Below, piece after piece: positions 1 to 5,291 of a stretch of DNA of 5,426 nt; position 1 is the first letter of the stretch, and each line of letters starts with the position of its first letter. Position numbers and translations under genes: made by a program. The notes below the pieces were generated by a model. It was not told the origin of the DNA. It saw nothing but the letters and a program-made list of their open reading frames with translations, and did not search any database. Origin of the DNA: Algoriphagus sp. (GTDB taxonomy: Bacteria > Bacteroidota > Bacteroidia > Cytophagales > Cyclobacteriaceae); contig JALRIY010000158.1 of NCBI GenBank assembly GCA_023255285.1, positions 1 to 5,426 of the forward strand, in the 5' to 3' direction.

Positions 1-135
1 TTGCCAAGTTCGGCTACAGATCGAATCAAAATGACTTATTATGAAGCTGGTCACATGATGTATACTCACTTACCTTCTGCAGCCCAATTCCGTCAAGATT
101 TGAAATCCTTTATCCAGGGTACGCTCAAGAAGTAA
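1..135 (+). CDS. C-terminal end of a peptidase S10 (serine carboxypeptidase-like) protein, 5' partial
   Basis: The plus-strand frame is open from base 1 and ends at TAA 133-135, giving the last 44 residues of a protein whose start lies outside the window. The segment YYEAGHMMY (residues 13-21 of the fragment) followed by a short H-x-P-S stretch and a terminal amphipathic helix (QFRQDLKSFIQG) is the pattern seen at the C-terminus of peptidase S10 serine carboxypeptidases, where the His of the GHM motif is the catalytic-triad histidine. The family removes C-terminal residues from peptides, and bacterial members are usually exported. Signal peptide, nucleophile Ser and catalytic Asp cannot be seen here. 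The gene converges on groEL and shares a terminator with it. The family call rests on one short motif; another alpha/beta hydrolase is the alternative. Confidence 0.7.
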   Translation: MPSSATDRIKMTYYEAGHMMYTHLPSAAQFRQDLKSFIQGTLKK

Positions 136-153
136 AATTTAATTTTAAGGAAT

Positions 154-191
154 AAAAAAAGGAGATCCAATTGGATCTCCTTTCTGTTTTT
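154..191. terminator. Bidirectional intrinsic terminator between the S10 gene and groEL
   Basis: A perfect inverted repeat, AAAGGAGATCC-AATT-GGATCTCCTTT, spans 158-183. It is preceded by an A-run (154-160) and followed by a T-rich stretch (181-191). Read on the plus strand it gives a G/C-containing stem followed by U-rich RNA and ends the carboxypeptidase transcript. Read on the minus strand the A-run becomes a U-tract and ends the groEL transcript. It lies exactly in the 74-base gap between two convergent stop codons. Confidence 0.9.
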
Positions 192-209
192 GTAAGAAGT
201 GTATGATGA

Positions 210-1838
210 TTACATCATGCCACCCATTCCGCCGCCGCCCATTGGAGGCATAGCAGGAGCATCTTCCTTCACATCTGCTACCACACACTCGGTAGTCAAA
301 AGTAGTGCTGCGATAGAGGCTGCATTTTCCAAAGCCAAACGTGTTACCTTGGTAGGGTCAATTACACCTACTTTGAATAGGTCTTCGTATTTGTCTGTTC
401 TAGCATTGTAACCATAGTTTCCTTTGTTATCACGGATCTTGTTCACGACTACTGAAGGTTCACCACCTGCGTTGCTTACGATGGTTCTCAGTGGAGATTC
501 AATCGCGATTCGTACAATGTTGATGCCCGTATCTTGGTCTTCGTTTTCACCTTTCAAATTGTCAAGGGCTGAAGCAGCGCGAACAAGTGCCACACCACCA
601 CCTACAACTACACCTTCTTGTACAGCTGCTCTAGTAGCGTGCAAAGCATCGTCTACACGATCCTTTTTCTCTTTCATTTCTACTTCTGTCGCAGCTCCGA
701 TGTACAGGATAGCAACACCGCCAGAAAGCTTAGCTAGTCGCTCTTGTAATTTCTCACGGTCGTAATCGGAGGTAGTTTTATCGATTTGTGCTTTAATTTC
801 AGCAATTCTACCTTTGATTGCGCTAGCATCACCTGCCCCATTCACCACGGTGGTGTTGTCTTTGTCGATGTTGATTTTCTCTGCTCTTCCAAGCATGTCT
901 GTAGTCGCATTTTCCAGTTTGAAACCTCTTTCCTCAGAGATTACAGTACCACCAGTCAAGATTGCGATGTCTTCCAACATAGCTTTTCTTCGGTCACCAA
1001 AACCAGGAGCTTTTACAGCAGCTACTTTCAAAGCGCCTCTGATCTTGTTTACTACAAGGGTAGCAAGGGCTTCACCATCCACATCTTCTGCGATGATCAA
1101 CAAAGGCTTACCGGACTGAGCTACTGGCTCAAGGACAGGAAGCAATTCTTTCATGGAAGAAATTTTCTTGTCGTAGATTAGAATGTAAGGATGTTCCAAT
1201 TCTACTTCCATTTTCTCAGTGTTGGTCACGAAGTAAGGAGAGAGGTAGCCTCTGTCAAACTGCATTCCTTCTACTGTCTTCACTTCTGTTTCTGTACCTT
1301 TTGCTTCCTCTACAGTGATGACGCCGTCTTTACCTACCTTGTCCATCGCATTGGCGATCATTTGACCGATTTCTTCGTCGTTGTTAGCAGATACTGTTGC
1401 TACCTGGGCGATTTCTTTAGAAGTAGAAATAGGCTTAGAGTTGGCCTTTAATTCTGCTACTACGGCAGCTACTGCCTTGTCAATACCTCGCTTCAGATCC
1501 ATTGGATTAGCACCTGCGGCTACGTTTTTGATTCCTACACCGAAAATTGCTTGTGTCAATACAGTAGCAGTAGTGGTTCCATCACCTGCTTGGTCGGCAG
1601 TCTTGGAAGCAACTTCCTTTACTAACTGAGCACCCATATTTTCTATAGGTTCTTTCAATTCAATTTCTTTTGCTACTGACACACCATCTTTGGTGATGGT
1701 AGGGGCACCGAATTTCTTGTCAAGGATTACATTTCTACCCTTTGGGCCAAGAGTTACTTTTACTGCATCAGCAAGTGCATCGACGCCTTTCTTGAGTTGA
1801 TCTCTTGCGTCTGTATCGAAAAATAGTTGTTTAGCCAT
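210..1838 (-). CDS. groEL: 60 kDa chaperonin GroEL (Hsp60)
   Basis: Full-length group I chaperonin of 542 residues, the usual family length. It forms the double-ring ATP-driven folding chamber in the cytoplasm and works with GroES. Visible landmarks: VTLGPKGRNV (28-37) and GDGTTTAT (85-92) of the equatorial ATP site; the apical domain around 190-375; the catalytic aspartate in DDALHATRAAVQEG (D397, matching E. coli D398); the GGG hinge at 413-415; and a C-terminal Gly-Met tail (MPPMGGGGMGGMM, 530-542) that lines the cavity floor. The ATG at 1836-1838 gives the canonical MAKQ start. The leader is A-rich (aaccaaaa before ATG) without a Shine-Dalgarno sequence, as is normal in Bacteroidota. It follows groES by 33 bases and is almost certainly co-transcribed with it. 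Nothing in it is truncated or odd. Confidence 0.99.
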   Translation of the reverse strand: MAKQLFFDTDARDQLKKGVDALADAVKVTLGPKGRNVILDKKFGAPTITKDGVSVAKEIELKEPIENMGAQLVKEVASKTADQAGDGTTTATVLTQAIFGVGIKNVAAGANPMDLKRGIDKAVAAVVAELKANSKPISTSKEIAQVATVSANNDEEIGQMIANAMDKVGKDGVITVEEAKGTETEVKTVEGMQFDRGYLSPYFVTNTEKMEVELEHPYILIYDKKISSMKELLPVLEPVAQSGKPLLIIAEDVDGEALATLVVNKIRGALKVAAVKAPGFGDRRKAMLEDIAILTGGTVISEERGFKLENATTDMLGRAEKINIDKDNTTVVNGAGDASAIKGRIAEIKAQIDKTTSDYDREKLQERLAKLSGGVAILYIGAATEVEMKEKKDRVDDALHATRAAVQEGVVVGGGVALVRAASALDNLKGENEDQDTGINIVRIAIESPLRTIVSNAGGEPSVVVNKIRDNKGNYGYNARTDKYEDLFKVGVIDPTKVTRLALENAASIAALLLTTECVVADVKEDAPAMPPMGGGGMGGMM

Positions 1839-1871
1839 TTTTGGTTAAATTTTCAGTTTGTGATTAATTAA

Positions 1872-2150
1872 TTACAGGATTGCGAAAATATCGGACTCTC
1901 TCATAATGAGGTAATCGTTTCCATCGACGCTCAACTCTGTGCCAGAATATTTTCCGTACAACACAGTGTCTCCAACTTTGACAGTCAATGGTTCATCCTT
2001 TTTGCCGTTACCTATAGCGATGACGGTTCCTTTTTGAGGTTTTTCTTTTGCAGTGTCCGGAATGTAGAGACCGGAGGCAGTTTTTTCTTCTGCAGCGGCT
2101 GGTTGAACCAGTACGCGGTCTGCAAGAGGTTTGATGTTCACTTTTGACAT
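1872..2150 (-). CDS. groES: 10 kDa co-chaperonin GroES (Hsp10)
   Basis: A 92-residue protein, the normal GroES length. It forms the heptameric lid that caps the GroEL ring and couples ATP binding to substrate encapsulation. The N-terminal IKPLADRVLVQP (7-18) is the first beta strand of the family signature. The mobile loop that docks to the GroEL apical domain follows (about 18-33, with the hydrophobic GLYIP at 27-31 in the position of the IVL tripeptide). The segment KVGDTVLYGKYSGTEL (58-73) and the closing DYLIMRESDIFAIL are also typical. Start ATG is 2148-2150; the leader (taatatct before ATG) has no Shine-Dalgarno match. It is the first gene of the groESL operon; a sigma-54-like promoter lies 46-61 bases upstream of the start codon. 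Confidence 0.99.
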   Translation of the reverse strand: MSKVNIKPLADRVLVQPAAAEEKTASGLYIPDTAKEKPQKGTVIAIGNGKKDEPLTVKVGDTVLYGKYSGTELSVDGNDYLIMRESDIFAIL

Positions 2151-2184
2151 AGATATTAAATGTTAAGGGTTATAGTAAACTTAC

Positions 2185-2200
2185 GTGCAACCACCTGCAC
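2185..2200. promoter_or_regulatory. Inverted repeat GTGCA-N6-TGCAC over the groESL promoter
   Basis: A perfect 5-base inverted repeat with a 6-base spacer. One arm coincides with the -12 half of the putative sigma-54 promoter and the other reaches the predicted transcription start. A protein bound here could block or modulate initiation. It is not the CIRCE element. Short repeats of this size can occur by chance, so the regulatory role is inference. Confidence 0.3.
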
Positions 2201-2211
2201 TTCTTGTGCCA
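2196..2211 (-). promoter_or_regulatory. Candidate sigma-54 (-24/-12) promoter of groESL
   Basis: The minus strand reads TGGCAC-AAGAA-GTGCA. The sigma-54 consensus is TGGCAC-N5-TTGCW with GG (-24) and GC (-12) at fixed spacing. Here the -24 hexamer matches fully, the GG-to-GC spacing is exact, and the -12 element matches 4 of 5 bases. The predicted transcription start is near 2185, giving a 5' leader of about 35 bases before the groES ATG. Two other minus-strand TGGCAC hexamers that I noticed, inside groEL (588-593) and secG (2495-2500), lack a correctly spaced -12 GC. Assignment is by motif only. Confidence 0.6.
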
Positions 2212-2267
2212 AGGGTGGAACTTGAGGGAATTCTGACAAATCGACGCTATTTCACGGATTCCTGCCT

Positions 2268-2283
2268 AACTAAATACTTAGTT
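2268..2283. promoter_or_regulatory. Inverted repeat AACTAA-ATAC-TTAGTT upstream of groESL
   Basis: A perfect 6-base inverted repeat with a 4-base spacer, centred about 90 bases upstream of the predicted groESL start site near 2185. That is a typical distance for an enhancer (upstream activating sequence) bound by a dimeric sigma-54 activator. It is not followed by a U-tract in either direction, so it is unlikely to be a terminator. No other function is evident in this part of the intergenic region. Confidence 0.35.
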
Positions 2284-2361
2284 CGACAGTATAAATCTGC
2301 CAAAATTTCGCATCACATTCATTTTTTGTCAATAAAGTGGCAGACAGTAAGCTACTGCCCC

Positions 2362-2393
2362 AAAAAAAAAGAGCCTTACTGTATGTAAGGCTC
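2362..2393 (-). terminator. Intrinsic terminator of the miaB-lptE-secG cluster
   Basis: On the minus strand GAGCCTTAC-ATACA-GTAAGGCTC forms a perfect 9-bp stem with a 5-base loop (2371-2393), followed directly by nine T (2370-2362). It lies 25 bases after the secG stop codon and separates the secG operon from groESL, so groESL needs its own promoter. Confidence 0.93.
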
Positions 2394-2394
2394 C

Positions 2395-2411
2395 TTGATT
2401 TCAGAAATCAA
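2395..2411. repeat. 17-base palindrome between the secG stop and its terminator
   Basis: TTGATTTC-A-GAAATCAA is a perfect 8-base inverted repeat around a single central base, starting 7 bases after the secG stop codon on the minus strand and abutting the terminator stem. As RNA it could form a 6-bp stem with a 5-base loop, an A/U-rich hairpin preceding the terminator hairpin. It could protect the 3' end of the messenger or be a protein site; neither is shown. Confidence 0.4.
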
Positions 2412-2417
2412 AATGTA

Positions 2418-2777
2418 TTAATTGGACGTTGTTGAGTCTGAATTTGTGGAAGACTCGGTAGCTGGTAACGCATTTTGCGTATCTCCGAATGCAGGTGCCA
2501 CCACTTGCTCTTTGGCAGTTTCAATATTTGGAGATGAAAATTGGTTTGGTTGGCTGCTTGTGTAAAAAACAGAAGATGCCAAGGCTAGCGCTAAAATAGA
2601 TACCGCTAAAATCCATGTCGCCTTTTCCAAGACATTTCCCGTACGTGTCACACCCATGATTTGAGAAGCGCTGCCGCCAAACGCTGCACCTGCTCCACCT
2701 TTTGAGTTTTGGCCTAAAATCACTAATATTAGTAACACCGCTAGTACCAAAATGACACTGATTAATAAAGTGAACAT
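2418..2777 (-). CDS. secG: Preprotein translocase subunit SecG
   Basis: A 119-residue inner-membrane protein of the SecYEG channel, which stimulates SecA-driven export. Transmembrane segment 1 covers about residues 2-22. The conserved cytoplasmic loop QNSKGGAGAAFGG continuing through SQIMGVTRTGNVLEKATW (23-55) is the SecG signature, and a second transmembrane segment spans about 53-72. Residues 73-119 form a polar Ser/Thr/Asn/Gln-rich tail, longer than in many SecG proteins but, as I recall, usual in Bacteroidota. I chose the ATG at 2775-2777, so the protein begins MFTLLISV. An in-frame ATG at 2807 would add ten polar residues (MKNQKNKQNL) and overlap the upstream gene by 20 bases, against a gap of 10 bases with the chosen start. 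It is the last gene of the cluster and is followed by a strong terminator. Confidence 0.95.
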   Translation of the reverse strand: MFTLLISVILVLAVLLILVILGQNSKGGAGAAFGGSASQIMGVTRTGNVLEKATWILAVSILALALASSVFYTSSQPNQFSSPNIETAKEQVVAPAFGDTQNALPATESSTNSDSTTSN

Positions 2778-2787
2778 AAGATTTTGT

Positions 2788-3456
2788 TTATTCTTTTGAT
2801 TTTTCAATTAAGTCCGCAAAGTAAGCCCTTTTATCGGGAAACTTCAAAGCTAGCTTCTCATAAATTTCAATGGCCATCGCTTTTTTGCTTTGTTGTAATA
2901 AAATTTTTGCGAAAGTTTCAGACACCAATTCATCGTTTAACGTGGTGCTTGAATCAGCTAAATTTTGATTGTTTTGATTGGCCTCAATTTCTTTTATGGT
3001 AGCGAGTTTAATTTCTCTCTTGCTAAAAGCTTTAATTAGATCGATTTGTTCCTGTTTCTTTGAATCAAGAATTTCTTTTTTATCCTTTCGCCGAATACTT
3101 TCAATCAAATCGTCTTTTGGGGCTTTTCTCTTTTTCGGTTTTGGTTTTGTACTTGATTCATTAAGTAAGCCTTCTGCTACAATTTCAGTTGAAACAGAAT
3201 CTTGAGGTGTTTCTGGAATTTTAGCTTTTATAGTTTTTGTCAACCACTGTTTAAGCCAAACTCGATCTGTACTTGTGATGGCTGCAAGTGAAAGGGAAGA
3301 AGTGTCCCCTTGGTTTTTGAGTTCATAGCGCGCTGCGAGTGCGTGTGAAACGAAAAAAAATGGAAAGTTTTTTCGAACTTTATTTAAAAGCAAGTAATCC
3401 GCTTTTTCAAGTTGATCTGCTTTTTGTAGGAGCTCTATGAATTGACTTGCGTTCAC
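2788..3456 (-). CDS. TPR-like protein between lptE and secG
   Basis: A 222-residue soluble protein with no signal peptide or membrane segment. The N-terminal 75 residues are helical and contain PFFFVSHALAARYELKNQG and AAITSTDRVWLKQWL, a pattern I associate with Bacteroidota TPR-type proteins. Residues about 104-160 are strongly basic (KPKPKKRKAPKDD, then many K/E), probably an extended or coiled region. Residues 178-211 (SETFAKILLQQSKKAMAIEIYEKLALKFPDK) form one clear tetratricopeptide repeat, followed by a capping helix. TPRs bind partner proteins, but no partner can be deduced. The start is a GTG (3454-3456), chosen because it is the longest supported frame and no ATG lies nearby; it sits 31 bases after the lptE stop. 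Position in the cluster suggests a link to envelope biogenesis, by context only. Confidence 0.85.
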   Translation of the reverse strand: MNASQFIELLQKADQLEKADYLLLNKVRKNFPFFFVSHALAARYELKNQGDTSSLSLAAITSTDRVWLKQWLTKTIKAKIPETPQDSVSTEIVAEGLLNESSTKPKPKKRKAPKDDLIESIRRKDKKEILDSKKQEQIDLIKAFSKREIKLATIKEIEANQNNQNLADSSTTLNDELVSETFAKILLQQSKKAMAIEIYEKLALKFPDKRAYFADLIEKSKE

Positions 3457-3487
3457 AGCAGTTGATTTGAATTTAAATATACAGAAA

Positions 3488-4021
3488 TTACCAGTTGGCT
3501 ACAGTAGCAGTAAATATATCTTGAATGATTGTTTCAAAAATATCTTCAACCAGTTGGTTTTCTACATCCAATAAGGTGACTGTGCGGGGATCGTAATCTT
3601 TAAAAAAAGTAAACGTTTGTTTTTTATTTTCTTCTTCATTGCTCAAGTTGAGGTAGTCAACTTCTATAGAGATGGTTAATCGCATTTGACCTGCTCTATC
3701 CGGTAAGTTGGGGTCTCCAGAAGAGACCACTGCTTGTGGAGAAAGCGAATACCGAACAATGGAACCAGAAAATTGTAAATCTCCATTGTTTCGCACCAAT
3801 TCCAATTGAGTATTTCTCTGGTAATACTCTTTAAGTGTTTCGGTAAACCGCTGCTCCATATTTGCAGGCCCTCCTCCTGAATCATTGAAAAAGTTTTCCA
3901 CAGAAAACGTCTTTACCAATTCATAATTGATATTGGTCCCAGTAAAACTGTATTTCACAGAGCATCCAGAAAAGAGCAAAGGAAGAAGTACCACTAGAAG
4001 CCTTATCCTATTCAATATCAT
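3488..4021 (-). CDS. lptE: LPS assembly outer-membrane lipoprotein LptE-like
   Basis: A 177-residue lipoprotein. The N-terminus MILNRIRLLVVLLPLLFSGC carries a basic start, a hydrophobic core and a lipobox (LFSGC) with the lipidated Cys at residue 20. Ser at +2 is compatible with outer-membrane sorting under the E. coli rule. The mature part, YSFTGTNI followed by alternating strands and helices and a closing QDIFTATVANW, fits the Bacteroidota LptE family, which plugs the LptD barrel and helps insert LPS into the outer leaflet. I chose the ATG at 4019-4021 because it places the signal peptide correctly; an in-frame ATG at 4078 would add 19 polar residues in front of the signal peptide and lies deep inside the activator gene. 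The chosen start overlaps the 3' end of that gene by 14 bases, implying translational coupling. Similarity to E. coli LptE is structural rather than sequence-level, so the name rests on family pattern and synteny. Confidence 0.85.
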   Translation of the reverse strand: MILNRIRLLVVLLPLLFSGCSVKYSFTGTNINYELVKTFSVENFFNDSGGGPANMEQRFTETLKEYYQRNTQLELVRNNGDLQFSGSIVRYSLSPQAVVSSGDPNLPDRAGQMRLTISIEVDYLNLSNEEENKKQTFTFFKDYDPRTVTLLDVENQLVEDIFETIIQDIFTATVANW

Positions 4022-5291
4022 ATTGTTTGATTTTTCTATAGAGCGTTCTCTCGGATATTCCGAGGTCATTGGCGGCATACTTTCGTTTATTGTTGTGCTT
4101 TCGGAGCGCCTTAAGAATCATCTCTTTTTCTTTGCGCTCCAAAGAAAGGGAATTATCATCTTCTTCGTGAAGTATGTCCTCGATTACCTCTTCTTCGTAA
4201 TCTTCTTCCAAAACAGAATCCTTAGTCTTGGATTCCAACATCAAAGGTATGGCGAATTGAGGTTGATTTTCAGGGGTTTCTTGAGGAAGAACACTCGACT
4301 CTAGGTCTTCGAATAAGCCTTGGTGTTTTTGGATTAAGGAAGAATTAATACCTCCACTTTGGTAAGATTCTAAAATTAGTTTTTTTAATTCATTCATGTC
4401 CTTTTTCATATCAAAAAGGACTTTATATAGAATATCTCTTTCTGAAAAATCCATGGATTCTTTTCCTCCAGATTTAAAGGCCATGGGCAATCGAGTGCTT
4501 GCTTCAGGTAAATAACGGGATAAGGTGTGGGCATCTACTTCTCTTTGTTCTTCCAAAAGGGATACCTGTTCAGCAATATTCTTTAGTTGCCTTATGTTTC
4601 CAGGAAAAGGATACCTAAGAAGTACTGCTTGTGCAGCTGCATCCAGAGTGATGGGTTTGACATGGTATTTTTCTGAAAAATCGCCTGTGAATTTTCGAAA
4701 TAGTAGCACCATATCCTCCCCGCGCTCACGCAAAGGTGGAACAAAGATGGGAACTGTATTCAAGCGATAGTACAAGTCTTCTCTAAATTTCCCTTTTTCT
4801 ACTGCCTTAATGAGATTGACATTGGTAGCAGTAATTACACGCACATTAGTTTTTTGTACCTTGGAGGATCCTACTTTAATGAATTCTCCATTTTCTAAGA
4901 CGCGAAGTAGTCTTGCTTGAGTTCCTAAGGGCATCTCTCCAATTTCATCCAAGAAAATTGACCCCCCATCTGTTACTTCAAAATATCCTTTTCTAGCTTC
5001 ATGAGCTCCAGTAAAGGAACCTTTTTCGTGACCAAACAATTCGGAGTCAATGGTACCTTCAGGGATCGCCCCGCAGTTAATAGCGATGAATTTGCCATGC
5101 TTTCGCAAGGATAAAGAATGGATGATCTTTGAAAAACTTTCTTTACCGCTCCCACTTTCTCCAGTAATAAGTACGGTCATTTCTGTAGGAGCTGCTTGCA
5201 TAGCTACTTGAATGGCATGATTGAGCAAAGGACTATGTCCAATTATTCCAAACCGCTGCTTTACACTTTGAATTTCGGGTGCGGTGATCAT
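4008..5291 (-). CDS. Sigma-54-dependent transcriptional activator without N-terminal sensor domain (AAA+ / Fis HTH)
   Basis: A 427-residue bacterial enhancer-binding protein that remodels sigma-54 RNA polymerase by ATP hydrolysis. The AAA+ domain starts almost at once (FGIIGHSPLL at 14-23), so no receiver, PAS or GAF domain is present. Motifs in order: Walker A GESGSGKE (44-51), the sigma-54 contact loop GSFTGA (91-96, a GAFTGA variant), Walker B SIFLDEIGE (111-119), sensor I TATN (154-157), the arginine-finger region FREDLYYRLN (169-178) and sensor II PGNIRQLKN (230-238). Residues about 265-383 are an unusual linker, with an acidic stretch (about 360-380, many E/D), before the Fis-type helix-turn-helix (about 385-425: KYAANDLGISERTLYRKIKQY). 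The start ATG at 5289-5291 overlaps the miaB stop as ATGA. Its activity may be set by expression level, an unseen partner or the linker. Targets are unknown; groESL is one candidate. Confidence 0.96.
   Translation of the reverse strand: MITAPEIQSVKQRFGIIGHSPLLNHAIQVAMQAAPTEMTVLITGESGSGKESFSKIIHSLSLRKHGKFIAINCGAIPEGTIDSELFGHEKGSFTGAHEARKGYFEVTDGGSIFLDEIGEMPLGTQARLLRVLENGEFIKVGSSKVQKTNVRVITATNVNLIKAVEKGKFREDLYYRLNTVPIFVPPLRERGEDMVLLFRKFTGDFSEKYHVKPITLDAAAQAVLLRYPFPGNIRQLKNIAEQVSLLEEQREVDAHTLSRYLPEASTRLPMAFKSGGKESMDFSERDILYKVLFDMKKDMNELKKLILESYQSGGINSSLIQKHQGLFEDLESSVLPQETPENQPQFAIPLMLESKTKDSVLEEDYEEEVIEDILHEEDDNSLSLERKEKEMILKALRKHNNKRKYAANDLGISERTLYRKIKQYDIE

Noticed and set aside
495..600. TGGCAC hexamer inside groEL (588-593, minus strand) as another sigma-54 site
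   Set aside because: The -12 GC is missing at the required spacing and the site is inside a conserved coding sequence.
424..1629. Several plus-strand open frames of 80-130 codons opposite groEL
   Set aside because: They are antisense to a highly conserved full-length groEL and arise from its codon pattern; the Cys/Phe/Ser-rich products look like reverse-complement shadows.
2176..2183. Bacteroidota -7 element (TAAGTTTA, near TAnnTTTG) on the minus strand as the groESL promoter
   Set aside because: It matches all but the last base, but no TTTG/TTG -33 element lies at the expected distance upstream (the nearest TTGs are much too near or about 26 bases away). It remains a weaker alternative to the sigma-54-like site.
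2151..2361. CIRCE element (TTAGCACTC-N9-GAGTGCTAA) for HrcA control of groESL
   Set aside because: I read the whole gap on both strands and found neither half-site; the GTGCA/TGCAC repeat differs in arm sequence and spacing.
2185..2388. 67-codon plus-strand open frame in the groES-secG gap
   Set aside because: It crosses the groESL promoter region and reads through the terminator of the opposite strand, and its translation has no recognisable domain or composition of a real protein.
2778..2807. Upstream start for secG adding ten residues
   Set aside because: The added MKNQKNKQNL is unlike the SecG N-terminus and would overlap the TPR gene by 20 bases; the ATG at 2775-2777 gives the usual membrane-segment start.
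4022..4078. Upstream start for lptE adding 19 residues
   Set aside because: It would put a polar, charged stretch in front of a well-placed lipoprotein signal peptide; the ATG at 4019-4021 puts the lipobox Cys at residue 20.
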